In this document: positions 41,608 to 50,532 of the stretch, in pieces
Position numbering within the stretch: the stretch's first letter is position 1
Layout of the letters: every line of letters starts with the position of its first letter
From: Chthoniobacter sp.
GTDB taxonomy: Bacteria; Verrucomicrobiota; Verrucomicrobiia; Chthoniobacterales; Chthoniobacteraceae
NCBI GenBank assembly: GCA_021414005.1
Contig: JAIOPH010000035.1
Coordinates: 97,419 to 161,418 of the forward strand
Reading direction: 5' to 3'
Length of the DNA: 64,000 nt
Notes under the pieces: model-generated
Seen by the model: the letters and a program-made list of their open reading frames with translations, nothing else
Databases searched by the model: none
Told to the model about the DNA's origin: nothing
Translations under genes and position numbers: made by a program

Positions 41608-42291
41608 TTACCCGATCGCCGCGAGCACCGACGGGAGATCGCCGAGGTCGTCGAAGAGGAACGCTGGAGAGTGCGCGGCGAGTTCGGCGCGGGTGAATTT
41701 GCCGGTGGCGATGGCGATGGCGCGCGCTCCGATGGCGCGGGCGCAACTGATGTCGTGCGGAGTGTCGCCCAGGACGAAAATGCGCTCGGGCGGGAAGTCA
41801 ATGCCGCGCCGGGCGAGCGCCCGCGTTTTGGCGAAATGCCCGAGCTGGTCGCGGTCGTGATGGTCGTCCGCATACGCGCCAAAATCGAAATAATGCCAGA
41901 TGCCGTAGTGGCGCAGTTTGATCTCGGCCCCGCGCGCGAGATTGCCGGTGAGCAGTGCCAGCACGATGTCCGTGCGCGGCTGGAGCGCCGTGAGCAGCGG
42001 GAGGATGCCCGGCAGCAGGTGGCCTGGCGTGCGCGGGATTTCCAGCGCGAGGTGATGCAGGTAGGCGTCGAAAAACGCGGTGATGTTTTCCGGCGTCTCC
42101 AGCAGCGCGTGCGCCGCGAGCATCCGCCGCACAATGCCCGAGTCGGTGCGACCGGCGATCTCGACGCGGGAAAGGTCGTCGTCGATGCCGAAGCGGTCGC
42201 GAAACCCGAATCGGAGCGCCCGCTCACCCGCGCCGCCCGAGGTGAGCAGCGTGCCGTCGATGTCGAAGAGGAGGAGTTTTTGTTCGGTCAT
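41608..42291 (-). CDS. HAD-superfamily hydrolase (phosphoglycolate phosphatase-like)
   Basis: 227 residues. HAD motif I LLFDIDGTLLTSG (nucleophile Asp), a helical cap (about 25-90), motif II LALLTGNLA, and motifs III/IV with the Lys in LGHFAKTRAL and FVLGDTPHDISCARA. Similar to Gph/YfnB-type phosphatases of subfamily IA. Cytoplasmic; the substrate is a small phosphate ester not identifiable here. It stands 141 bases downstream of the start of the polysaccharide operon's first gene, with which it is co-directional, and could be co-transcribed upstream of it. Confidence 0.88.
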   Translation of the reverse strand: MTEQKLLLFDIDGTLLTSGGAGERALRFGFRDRFGIDDDLSRVEIAGRTDSGIVRRMLAAHALLETPENITAFFDAYLHHLALEIPRTPGHLLPGILPLLTALQPRTDIVLALLTGNLARGAEIKLRHYGIWHYFDFGAYADDHHDRDQLGHFAKTRALARRGIDFPPERIFVLGDTPHDISCARAIGARAIAIATGKFTRAELAAHSPAFLFDDLGDLPSVLAAIG

Positions 42292-42396
42292 GCGTGCGCA
42301 TTGTGGGTGAATCGGGCGAAGCTGTCATTCTCGACCGGGGGACACTTCCGAAGTTGGTTGGTCGGTCGCTTGGGTATAGGTTGCGTCTCACACTTT

Positions 42397-42852
42397 ATGC
42401 CTCCAAGCCGTTACGACCGCCCCATGTTTCTGACCATCCTCTGCGCCACGCTCCTCATGCTGGCGGCTTGGGGAATGATAAACGCGGGCCTGGGATGGTG
42501 GTTTCCGCGGATCGGAAATGGCGTGATCGCGATCCCGACAGACCGGCTCGTAACTGAGTTCGTTATTTGGGCGGGCGTGGCGATTCTCGGCGGGTTGCTT
42601 TTCCGAGCGGCCAATTGGGTGCGCCTGACCTTCTTTGCCTACTCTGCCGTGGTGACAGCGGCATTGCTGATTTTTGAACCGAAGGAAGACTTTTCCGCGA
42701 TCATCGCAAAGCTCGGTATCGCGTGTCTGCTCCTCGTCCTGCCGGTGGCCCATCGCTATTATATGGGCCGCGATCCCCGTTATCTCCCAACTGCCGAGAA
42801 AGAACCGACGGCTCTTCGGCCCCAAGCTCGCAAAGGCAAATACGACTACTGA
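42397..42852 (+). CDS. Small four-helix membrane protein, unknown
   Basis: 151 residues from the ATG at 42397, or 142 from the ATG at 42424 (MFLTILCATLLMLAAWGMIN). Four membrane helices alternate with short loops, and the charged tail ends ARKGKYDY. No family recognised. Divergent from the HAD gene and convergent with the DUF2330 gene. G/C-rich third positions and clean topology argue it is real. Confidence 0.7.
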   Translation: MPPSRYDRPMFLTILCATLLMLAAWGMINAGLGWWFPRIGNGVIAIPTDRLVTEFVIWAGVAILGGLLFRAANWVRLTFFAYSAVVTAALLIFEPKEDFSAIIAKLGIACLLLVLPVAHRYYMGRDPRYLPTAEKEPTALRPQARKGKYDY

Positions 42853-42901
42853 TTCTCGCTATCAGCCGGTCGAAAGCCGGGTGCGAATCTAGCGTGCATC
42901 G

Positions 42902-43012
42902 TTACTCACGAGCCACCCGGCGTCGCAGGGGGCGGAGCGTGGCCATCGCGAGAAAGCCGGTGAGCGCCAGGTCGCCTTGAAAGCCGCCCGGCACAGCGGG
43001 CCGCTGCGTCAC
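42902..43012 (-). CDS. 36-residue tail-like reading frame after the DUF2330 gene
   Basis: A GTG-started frame that overlaps the DUF2330 stop by GTGA. It reads QRPAVPGGFQGDLALTGFLA then MATLRPLRRRVARE: a Gly-rich stretch, a short hydrophobic helix and an Arg-rich end. This is the architecture of a C-terminal membrane anchor or sorting signal. It may be a separate mini-gene, or the true C-terminus of the DUF2330 protein displaced by a frameshift. Confidence 0.35.
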   Translation of the reverse strand: MTQRPAVPGGFQGDLALTGFLAMATLRPLRRRVARE

Positions 43013-43941
43013 CTCCGATTCACGTTGCGCGAAAAATTCACGTCCCCGCGAGCGCGCGCATACGGCCAATTGTCATCAAACTGGGTGAGCCACCACTGTG
43101 CCGGTCCCGTGTCGGCGGGAAGCTTGAGATCGCGCAGCAGTCCGGCGCGGTGAGCGGTGATGTCTCCGGACCACACGACGCGACCGCTCCATGCGCGATC
43201 GTTTCCGACCGTCCCGCGGTACTGGCCCTCACCAATGAAATAGATGCGAAGCAGGCGATCGGCAGTTCCCAGTCGCTTCGCCGCGACCGCAGACTCGGGC
43301 TCGCGATAGGGAAAGAGCGGGCGCTCCGTCTTGAAGCTCAAGCGCAGCGCGGCGGCGGCGAGATTGGGCTGCGCGCGACCGTCCTGCGGCTTGGCGACTT
43401 TCAGTGCGACCATCATCCACCCGTCGGCCAAGTAAGGTTGCGCCCATTCAGCGACTTGAGGGGAGTAGCTGTAACCATGATCACGCAACCAGTTCGCAAG
43501 GTCTTTTCCATTCGCAGCCGCCAGTACAGTCGCATCGAAACCGGCGACGCGTTTCTGCTCAATAACCTGCACGGTTGGAGGTGCGGCAGGCACCGGGCGA
43601 CCCTTCGGTCCGCCGAAGCTCTCGATCTGCGGTAGCGGTGGGGCCGTGATCTTTCGCAGCGTGGCAAAAGCCGCGTCACCCGACTCCTCCAACTGCGGAC
43701 GCGACGGCGTGGGGACGAGGAAGCCCACGTCTGCGGCATCACTCTTGAATGAAGCCTGCCGGATGAAGTGCTGCGTCTTTTTCTCCGCATCCCAAACCAT
43801 GATGACGGTCTGGTCCGCATTGACCACCGAGCGGCTGTCCGGCGCAACCGCACAGCACGCTGCGGCGTTGGGGAGGAATGTCGGGCAAGCGAGGAGCGAG
43901 CTGACGCAGAGAGCGACGAGGCCGAGACGAGTGGAGTTCAT
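43009..43941 (-). CDS. Exported DUF2330 protein
   Basis: 310 residues with a signal peptide ending near FLPNAAACC. The mature protein begins CAVAPDSRSVVNADQTVIMV, then FIRQASFKSDAADVGFLVPTP, which is the core of the DUF2330 family (proteins of unknown role, often membrane-anchored at the C-terminus). Two similar beta-rich halves follow. The present stop leaves no C-terminal anchor; the adjacent frame at 42902-43012 would supply one. It lies 15 bases downstream of the DUF1501 gene's stop on the same strand. Confidence 0.85.
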   Translation of the reverse strand: MNSTRLGLVALCVSSLLACPTFLPNAAACCAVAPDSRSVVNADQTVIMVWDAEKKTQHFIRQASFKSDAADVGFLVPTPSRPQLEESGDAAFATLRKITAPPLPQIESFGGPKGRPVPAAPPTVQVIEQKRVAGFDATVLAAANGKDLANWLRDHGYSYSPQVAEWAQPYLADGWMMVALKVAKPQDGRAQPNLAAAALRLSFKTERPLFPYREPESAVAAKRLGTADRLLRIYFIGEGQYRGTVGNDRAWSGRVVWSGDITAHRAGLLRDLKLPADTGPAQWWLTQFDDNWPYARARGDVNFSRNVNRR

Positions 43942-43956
43942 AGCGGGGATAGTGCC

Positions 43957-45399
43957 CTATGCCATGACCCGCTTCACCACATTTCCGGCGATGCCGGTGA
44001 GGCGCACGTCGAGGCCCTGGAACTTGGTGTTCAGCCGGCGGTGGTCGATGCCCATGAGCGCGAGCATGGTGGCGTGCAGGTCGTGGACGCTGACGACGTT
44101 TTCCACGGCGCGGTAGCCGAGTTCGTCGGTCGCGCCGTAGGTCGTGCCCGCCTTTACTCCGCCGCCGGCCATGAAGACGCTGAAGCCGAGAATGTGGTGG
44201 TCGCGGCCCGTGCCCTGGCCCATCGGCGTGCGGCCAAATTCGCCGCCCCAGAGGATGAGCGTGTCGTCGAGCATGCCGCGCAGTTTCAAGTCCGCGATGA
44301 GCGCGGCGGTCGCCTGGTCCACGTCTTTCGCGCCGAGCTTCATACCGCCCACGAGGTCGCCGTGATGGTCCCACGCGCGGTGGTAGAGCTGGATCATGCG
44401 CACGCCGCGCTCCGCGAGCCGGCGCGCGAGCAGGCAGTTCGAGGCAAAGCTGCCGTCGCCGGGCTGCGTGACGCCGTAGAGGTCGAGCATCGCCTGCGGT
44501 TCGCTTTTGAAATCCGTCAGCTCCGGCACGCTGCTCTGCATTTTGAAAGCCATCTCGTACTGCGCGATGCGCGTGGCGATTTCGGGATCGTTTTGCTCTT
44601 CGGCGAGGAATCCGTTCATGCGCCCGATCTCCTCCACGACCTGCCGCTGCGTGCTCTGGCAGACGCCGTCGGGATTGCCGATGTAATGCACGGCGTCGCC
44701 CTTCGACTGAAACTGAATGCCCTGAAACCGACTCGGCAGCACGCCGCTCGACCACTGCCGCGCGGAGACCGGCTGGAGCCCTTGTTTGCCCTTCGACATG
44801 AGCACGACGAAGCCCGGCAGATTCTGCGTCTCCGCGCCGAGTCCGTAGAGCAGCCACGAGCCCATGCTCGGCCGGCCCTTGATGATCGAGCCGGTGTTCA
44901 TGAAGGCGTGCGCGGTGTCGTGATTGATCTGCTCGGTCTGCATCGAGCGAATCACGCAGAGGTCGTCGGCGACCTTCGCGATGTGCGGAAAAAGGTCGCT
45001 GATCTCGATGCCGGACTGGCCGTGCTTTTGAAATCCGGTGATCGGCCCGCGCGCCTTGAGCACGGCGTTTTGCAACTGCGCGAGCTGCTGTCCTTTGGTG
45101 AACGATTCCGGGAACGGCTGCCCGTCGAGCGCCTTCAGCTCGGGCTTCCAATCGAGCGTCTCCAAATGCGACGGCCCGCCCGCCATGCAGAGAAAAATCA
45201 CACGCTTGGCCTTGATCGGAAACTGCGCCTCGGAGAGCGCGCCGTTCCAGCCGGCGGGCTTCACCGCGGCAGCCGTCGCGGCCGCGAGCCTGTTTTGCAG
45301 GAGGGCGAAAGCGATGCCGCCGAGGCCGTAGGCGCTCTGCGTGAGAAAGGCGCGGCGATTGACGCTGAGCGCGTGGGCGGTGGGGTCGAAGGGTTTCAT
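43957..45399 (-). CDS. DUF1501 protein with Tat signal
   Basis: 480 residues. The N-terminus carries a twin-arginine signal (VNRRAFLTQSAYGLGGIAFA). The body is of the DUF1501 family, related to the alkaline phosphatase/sulfatase superfamily: VIFLCMAGGPSHLETLDWKP, MQTEQINHDTAHAFMNTGS, and the metal-site WGGEFGRTPMGQGTGRDHH. In Planctomycetes and Verrucomicrobia DUF1501 genes are paired with DUF1549/DUF1553 genes, as here (45845-48949 is upstream on the same strand). Exported hydrolase-like protein of unknown substrate. Confidence 0.92.
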   Translation of the reverse strand: MKPFDPTAHALSVNRRAFLTQSAYGLGGIAFALLQNRLAAATAAAVKPAGWNGALSEAQFPIKAKRVIFLCMAGGPSHLETLDWKPELKALDGQPFPESFTKGQQLAQLQNAVLKARGPITGFQKHGQSGIEISDLFPHIAKVADDLCVIRSMQTEQINHDTAHAFMNTGSIIKGRPSMGSWLLYGLGAETQNLPGFVVLMSKGKQGLQPVSARQWSSGVLPSRFQGIQFQSKGDAVHYIGNPDGVCQSTQRQVVEEIGRMNGFLAEEQNDPEIATRIAQYEMAFKMQSSVPELTDFKSEPQAMLDLYGVTQPGDGSFASNCLLARRLAERGVRMIQLYHRAWDHHGDLVGGMKLGAKDVDQATAALIADLKLRGMLDDTLILWGGEFGRTPMGQGTGRDHHILGFSVFMAGGGVKAGTTYGATDELGYRAVENVVSVHDLHATMLALMGIDHRRLNTKFQGLDVRLTGIAGNVVKRVMA

Positions 45400-45437
45400 A
45401 GGGCGCGTAGTGGGTTAGGGATACGGAGACTCCAGGA

Positions 45438-45587
45438 GCGTGTCATCCCGAGCGGAGCGTAGGCGGAAAGGTGGGCGAAGCGCAGTCGAGGGACCTTGGA
45501 TGTCCGAATACGCACAGAGCTTGATCGAACCGCCGAGGTCCTTCGACTGCGCTTCGCCCGCCCGGAACTCCGCTCGGGATGACACGC
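45438..45587. repeat. Palindromic repeat (GTCATCC family), third copy
   Basis: GCGTGTCATCCCGAGCGGAG (45438-45457) pairs perfectly with CTCCGCTCGGGATGACACGC (45568-45587). Internal segments including GTCGAGGGACC and GGTCCTTCGAC pair too. It resembles the copies at 5278-5410 and 21338-21513 and lies in the 445-base gap between the DUF1501 and DUF1553 genes, which holds no gene. Confidence 0.9.
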
Positions 45588-45649
45588 GTTTCGAAAATTG
45601 GTCAGCCGGCTTGAAGCGCCTTTGCAGGTCGGCGCGCGAGCGAGATTCC

Positions 45650-45807
45650 GGGGAGCACACGCGTCCCGCGTGTTGGTTTCGGCGTCCCGCCAAAACGAAC
45701 TTTCGTTGCCCGTGCTGAATCTGTGAGAACGTTCCTGTGGCGGGAGCGCTCCAAAAGTTCGTCGCGGCGGGACGCCGCGACCAGCACGCGAGACGCGTGC
45801 GCTCCCC
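45650..45807. repeat. 42-bp imperfect inverted repeat, second palindromic element
   Basis: The arms at 45650-45691 and 45766-45807 are reverse complements at about 37 of 42 positions (ends GGGGAGCACACGCGTC and GACGCGTGCGCTCCCC). The 74-base middle has no gene. It follows the 45438-45587 element by about 60 bases and is of a different sequence type, so two repeat families have accumulated in this one gap. Confidence 0.85.
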
Positions 45808-45844
45808 AGAGTCCCCGGCCATGTTTCTCGTGGTCTTCATGCGG

Positions 45845-48800
45845 TCAGTAGCGCGTAATGGTTTCCTGCGCGTTCAGTAGCACGCGGCAGAGGCTGGTCC
45901 ACGCGGCGAGTTCGGCTCGGTCGCCGGTGGGCTCGGGCGCGAGGCCGACCTTGAGAAACTTCTCGGCGTCAGCGCCGTTCACGCGGAAATAATCGCGCTG
46001 CTCGGCGAGGAATTTCATGAGCGACGCGCGCTCGTTTTCCTTCGCCGGGCGCGCCACGGCGTCGAGCATGGCGCGGTCGATGCGCTGCTCATCGCTCGCG
46101 TCTTTGCCAGCGAGCACACGACTGGCGAAAAGGCGCGCGGCTTCCACGAAAGTCGGGTCGTTCAAAAGCGTGAGCGCCTGCTGCGGTGTGTTGCTGAGGG
46201 TGCGCTGCGCGGCGCACTCATCGCGCGCTGGGGCGTCGAAGTTTGCGAGCATCGGATGCAGGAACGTGCGCTGCCAGTGCATGTAAACGCCGCGCCGCCA
46301 CTGCTCGTCATCCTTGCTCGCCACGTAGTCGCGGTCGGGGAACTGCAGCGCGGCGTAGTAGCCCTTGGGCTGATACGGCATCACGCTCGGACCGCCGATG
46401 TCGCGCAGGTTCAGCACGCCGGCGATGGCGAGCGCGTTGTCGCGCACAAACTCCGCCTCCAGCCGTCGCGGGTTTTGCGACGCGAGCAGGCGGTTCGCGG
46501 GATCGGTGTCGCGCAACTCCGGTCGGAGACTGCTGCTTTGCCGATAGGTAGCGCTGGTCACAAACAGCCGGATCATGTGCTTCATGTCCCAGCCGCTGTC
46601 GCGGAACTCGCTGGCGAGCCATTCGAGCAGTTCGGGGTGCGACGGCAGTTCGCCTTGCGAGCCGAGGTCATCGACCGCGGCGCTTAGGCCCACGCCGAAA
46701 AACTGCGCCCACAGCCGGTTCATCACGGCCCGCGCGGTGATCGGGTTTTCCTTCGAGACGATCCACTTCGCGAGATCGAGCCGCGTGAGGCGTCGATCCG
46801 CCGTGCTCTCGATCCGGCCCGGCAGGAACGACGGCGTGGACGGCAGCACGACCGCGCCGCTTTCGTCCTGCCAGTTGCCGCGCGCGAGCACGCGAATGGT
46901 CAGCGGCTCGGCCGCCTGCGTCACCAGCGTCCACGCGCGGCCGTTGCGCGCCTCGCGGACGTTCGCGGCGAGCTGCTTGTATTGGTCGAAAGCCGCGGGA
47001 TCAGCCGCGGTGCTGAGCAGCCACGTATCGGCGAGCAACTCCCGCTGCGGCGGCGTGCGCTGCTCGACCGGCGCGGCGATCACCTCGCGCACCGCTTTCT
47101 CCGCCACGCGCAGCGGATCGCCCGCGCTCAGCGGGCTGGTGGAAATGCGCAGCGGTGCCACGAGGTCTCCGCCCACCGTCAGCACGAGCCGGTCGTCTTT
47201 GGCGAGTTGCACCGGCGGGTCGAGCAGCCAGACGCCCACCGGCTTGGGCCGCGCTTGGGCTTCCTCGGGTTCGAGCGCGCGCAGCCAGCCATCGGCAATC
47301 CCGATCAACTCCGCGCCATTGTCGTAGCGCGGCCCCTTTGCGTTGGCGTCGGCAAAGTAGATGCCCAGCTTGCGCTCCTTGCCATCGGCCGCTTTCACCA
47401 GCGCGCTGAGCTGAAGGCCGTCCTCCTGCCCGCCGCCCGTGGACTTCCGCTCGACGCGGGGCACTGGCCCCAGTTCCACCCGCACCGCCGCCACCCACCC
47501 CGTGCCCGGCCGCACGGAGACCCTTAGGCTCTGTTTGCTGGCGAGCGGCTTTTCAAACTGCACCGCGAGATCCTTGCCAATCGCCACGTCGCCGTCCGGC
47601 TCGGGCTTTCCGTCTTTCATCAGCACCGCGCTCACCGGCGGCACGCTCCAGCCCTCCGGCTCGCCGGCGAGAAACGCGCGCATCTCGCCGACCCACTTTT
47701 CAAAACTCTCCGCCGCCGGCGCAGCGCACAGCCGCGCGCGCGCCGCCGCGAGATGCGCGTCGAGCTGCGTCTGTGCGCGCTCTTTCCGCACCCGCAGATA
47801 CGGGCTCTCGACCTCGATCTCCGGCGGAAAGGGATGTTCGTTGCTGTAGCCAATCAGCTCCGGATTTTTCGTGTAGCCGTAGTCGGAATACACACCCCAC
47901 TGCTTCATGTCGGCGAAGAACGATTGCAGCTCGTAGAAGTCGCGCGCCTTGATCGGATCGAACTTGTGATCGTGACACTCCGCGCAGCCAAACGTGCTCC
48001 CGAACCACGCCGCCGCGACCGCCCGCACGCGCTCCGCGCCGTACTTCGCGAGATACTCCTTCGGCTGCGCGCCACCCTCGCGCGTCATCATGTTCAGCCG
48101 GTTGTAGCCCGTGGCCACGAGTTGCTCCGTGGTCGGGTTCGGCAGCAGATCGCCCGCGAGTTGCTCAATGGTGAAGCGGTCGAAGCGCTTGTTCGCGTTG
48201 AACGAATTGATGACGTAATCGCGATACGGGAAGATGCGCTGATTCTGGTCGCCGTGGAACCCGACCGTGTCCGTGAACCGCGCGACATCCAGCCACCACA
48301 CCGCCATCCGCTCGCCGAAACGCGGCGACGCAAGCAGCCGGTCCACCTGCTTCTCATACGCATCCGGCGCGGCGTCGGCGGTGAAAGCGCTCACCTCCTC
48401 CGGAGTAGGCGGCAGTCCCGTGAGGTCGAGCGAAAGCCGGCGCAGCAGCTTGGCTTTCGTCGCTTCCGGAGACGGCGCGATCTGCCTGGCCGCGAGCTTT
48501 TCCCGGATGAAAGCGTCCACCGGATTCATGTCCCGGCCCGGCACCGCCGGCCGCACCAGCGGCGCGTAAGCCCAGTGCGCCTCATACTCCGCGCCTTCCG
48601 CGACCCAGCGCTTGATCGTCTCCTTCTGCGCCTGCGTCAGTTCCTTGTGCGCCTTCGGCGGCGGCATGACTTCATCTTTGTCCTTGGAAAAAATGTGCTC
48701 GATGATCGCGCTCTCCTCCGGCTTCCCCGGTACGATCGGCAGAACGCCGTTGTCGGTTTTCTTCAGCGCTTCCGCGCGAATATCCAGCCGCATCCCGGCC

Positions 48801-48949
48801 TCGCGCGCCTTGGCATCGAAGCCGTGGCAGTGAAAGCAGGTGTCCGAAAAGATCGGCCGAATGTCGCGGTTGAACTGCACCTTCGCCGGCTCCGCCAGCG
48901 ACGACGAGGCTGCGACCAACGAACTCAGCAAAAGAAAACGCAGGATCAT
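45845..48949 (-). CDS. DUF1549/DUF1553 planctomycete-type cytochrome protein
   Basis: 1034 residues from the ATG at 48949, with a signal peptide (MILRFLLLSSLVAASSSLAE). Domains in order: a planctomycete cytochrome c domain with CFHCH at 38-42 (RDIRPIFSDTCFHCHGFDAK); DUF1549 (about 150-360, including VWWLDVARFTDTVGFHGDQ and CAECHDHKFDP, a second CxxCH); a middle carbohydrate-binding-like beta region (about 440-640); and DUF1553 (about 720-1000, ARAVMNRLWAQFFGVGL). It is exported, haem-bearing and of unknown function, but consistently partners DUF1501 proteins and often sulfatases in genomes that degrade complex polysaccharides. Confidence 0.93.
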   Translation of the reverse strand: MILRFLLLSSLVAASSSLAEPAKVQFNRDIRPIFSDTCFHCHGFDAKAREAGMRLDIRAEALKKTDNGVLPIVPGKPEESAIIEHIFSKDKDEVMPPPKAHKELTQAQKETIKRWVAEGAEYEAHWAYAPLVRPAVPGRDMNPVDAFIREKLAARQIAPSPEATKAKLLRRLSLDLTGLPPTPEEVSAFTADAAPDAYEKQVDRLLASPRFGERMAVWWLDVARFTDTVGFHGDQNQRIFPYRDYVINSFNANKRFDRFTIEQLAGDLLPNPTTEQLVATGYNRLNMMTREGGAQPKEYLAKYGAERVRAVAAAWFGSTFGCAECHDHKFDPIKARDFYELQSFFADMKQWGVYSDYGYTKNPELIGYSNEHPFPPEIEVESPYLRVRKERAQTQLDAHLAAARARLCAAPAAESFEKWVGEMRAFLAGEPEGWSVPPVSAVLMKDGKPEPDGDVAIGKDLAVQFEKPLASKQSLRVSVRPGTGWVAAVRVELGPVPRVERKSTGGGQEDGLQLSALVKAADGKERKLGIYFADANAKGPRYDNGAELIGIADGWLRALEPEEAQARPKPVGVWLLDPPVQLAKDDRLVLTVGGDLVAPLRISTSPLSAGDPLRVAEKAVREVIAAPVEQRTPPQRELLADTWLLSTAADPAAFDQYKQLAANVREARNGRAWTLVTQAAEPLTIRVLARGNWQDESGAVVLPSTPSFLPGRIESTADRRLTRLDLAKWIVSKENPITARAVMNRLWAQFFGVGLSAAVDDLGSQGELPSHPELLEWLASEFRDSGWDMKHMIRLFVTSATYRQSSSLRPELRDTDPANRLLASQNPRRLEAEFVRDNALAIAGVLNLRDIGGPSVMPYQPKGYYAALQFPDRDYVASKDDEQWRRGVYMHWQRTFLHPMLANFDAPARDECAAQRTLSNTPQQALTLLNDPTFVEAARLFASRVLAGKDASDEQRIDRAMLDAVARPAKENERASLMKFLAEQRDYFRVNGADAEKFLKVGLAPEPTGDRAELAAWTSLCRVLLNAQETITRY

Positions 48950-49056
48950 AAGGCGGAAAGATAGGGCGCACCGTACCAGTGGCGCAAACTGGTCTTTGGC
49001 GAATCGTTCCCGTTTTTTGGGCAACTTACCGGAGCGCTGTGCTAGCGTCGGCGCTT

Positions 49057-50484
49057 ATGAAAACCATCTCTTTTCCCCTCCTCGCGCTCGTGCTGCTGGC
49101 GGTCACTGCCAGAGCGGCGGAAAAGCCGACGCGGCCGAATATTCTCGTCATTTTCTCCGATGACCACGCTTCGCATGCGCTGAGTTGCTACGGGAGCAAG
49201 ATCAACACGACGCCGAACCTCGACCGGATCGCGGCGGGCGGCATGCGATTTACGAATGCCTTTGTCACCAACTCGATCTGCACGCCGAGCCGCGCGACGC
49301 TGATGACGGGCAAGTACTCGCACATCAATGGCGTGCCGGTTTTCAACACTTTCGATGGCGCGCAGCCGACGGTGGCGAAGTATCTCCAGGCTGCCGGGTA
49401 TCATACCGGGATGATCGGGAAATGGCATCTGGGCAGCGATCCGACGGGGTTCGATTACTGGAGCATCCTGCCGGGGCAGGGGCGCTATCACGATCCGGAG
49501 TTCATCGAGATGGGGGTGAAGAAGGTCGTGAAAGGCTACGTGAGCGACATCATCGCCGACCAGTCGCTCGCCTTTTTGGAAACGAGGCCGAAGGACAAAC
49601 CGTTCCTGCTTTTCTCGAACCCGAAAGCGCCGCACCGCCCGTGGGAGCCGGATGCCAGGCACGCGCACATGTATGACGACATCGACATCCCGGAGCCGGC
49701 CACCTTTGGTGACGATTACGCCAGCCGGTCTTCCGCGGCGAGCGAGGCGACGATGCGGATCGACCGCGACCTGACGAACAATGACACGAAGGGCGCGCCA
49801 CCGGCGGGTCTCGAGGGACTGGCGCTGAAGAAGTGGAAATATCAGCGCTACATGAAGGACTATCTGCGCTGCGTGGCGTCGATGGACGACAATGTGGGGC
49901 GCATGCTCGACTACCTCGAAAAGAACCAGCTCATGGAAAACACGGTCATTATTTACGCGAGCGACAATGGCTTTTACCTCGGCGACCACAATTGGTTCGA
50001 CAAGCGGTTCATGTATGAGTTCTCGCTCCGCGTTCCTTTGCTGGTCAAGGCTCCAGGCCTGACCAAGCCCGGCGCGGTAAGCGAACGCATCGTGCAGAAC
50101 ACGGATTTTGCGCCCACGATCATGGACCTCGCCGGACTGCCGGTGCCGGCCGACATGCAGGGGCGGAGTCTTGCGCCGGTGTTGCGCGGCGAGCCGCCCG
50201 CCGACTGGCGCACGGCGATGTATTATCGCTACTATCACTACCCGCAGGATCACCGCGTGCAGCCGCATTACGGCGTCCGCACCGCCAAGGAGAAGCTGAT
50301 CTATTTCAACAAGATCAACGCGTGGGAATTCTACGATCTGGCGAAAGACCCCGACGAACTGCACAACCTCATCGAGGATCCAGCCGCCGCGCCTCGGATC
50401 GAGGCGATGAAAAAGGAACTCGCCCGCGTGAAGGCCGAAGCGAAGGACGACGACCGCTTTGCCGACCAAGTGCCGGGGCGGTAG
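49057..50484 (+). CDS. Secreted sulfatase, CTPSR motif
   Basis: 475 residues from the ATG at 49057, with a signal peptide (MKTISFPLLALVLLAVTARA). Type I formylglycine sulfatase: metal Asp pair in VIFSDDHASH (35-36), the modification motif CTPSR at 75-79 inside ICTPSRATLMTGKYSH, GKWHL at 121-125, and IYASDNGFYLGDHNWFDK with the second metal site. The C-terminal ends EFYDLAKDPDELHNL, the usual sulfatase tail. Needs an FGE or anSME maturase, not in this window. Divergent from the DUF1553 gene. Substrate likely a sulfated polysaccharide. Confidence 0.93.
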   Translation: MKTISFPLLALVLLAVTARAAEKPTRPNILVIFSDDHASHALSCYGSKINTTPNLDRIAAGGMRFTNAFVTNSICTPSRATLMTGKYSHINGVPVFNTFDGAQPTVAKYLQAAGYHTGMIGKWHLGSDPTGFDYWSILPGQGRYHDPEFIEMGVKKVVKGYVSDIIADQSLAFLETRPKDKPFLLFSNPKAPHRPWEPDARHAHMYDDIDIPEPATFGDDYASRSSAASEATMRIDRDLTNNDTKGAPPAGLEGLALKKWKYQRYMKDYLRCVASMDDNVGRMLDYLEKNQLMENTVIIYASDNGFYLGDHNWFDKRFMYEFSLRVPLLVKAPGLTKPGAVSERIVQNTDFAPTIMDLAGLPVPADMQGRSLAPVLRGEPPADWRTAMYYRYYHYPQDHRVQPHYGVRTAKEKLIYFNKINAWEFYDLAKDPDELHNLIEDPAAAPRIEAMKKELARVKAEAKDDDRFADQVPGR

Positions 50485-50532
50485 TCGGTGCAGCGGGATG
50501 CCGGAGGCGGGCTGGCGGGCTGTGCTGCCCGG

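Noticed and set aside
42902..43012. PEP-CTERM sorting signal
   Set aside because: There is a hydrophobic and Arg-rich end but no Pro-Glu-Pro-type motif.
49030..49056. Promoter-like TGTGCTAGCGT just upstream of the CTPSR sulfatase start
   Set aside because: A single weak -10-like match without a convincing -35 at normal spacing; not enough to annotate.
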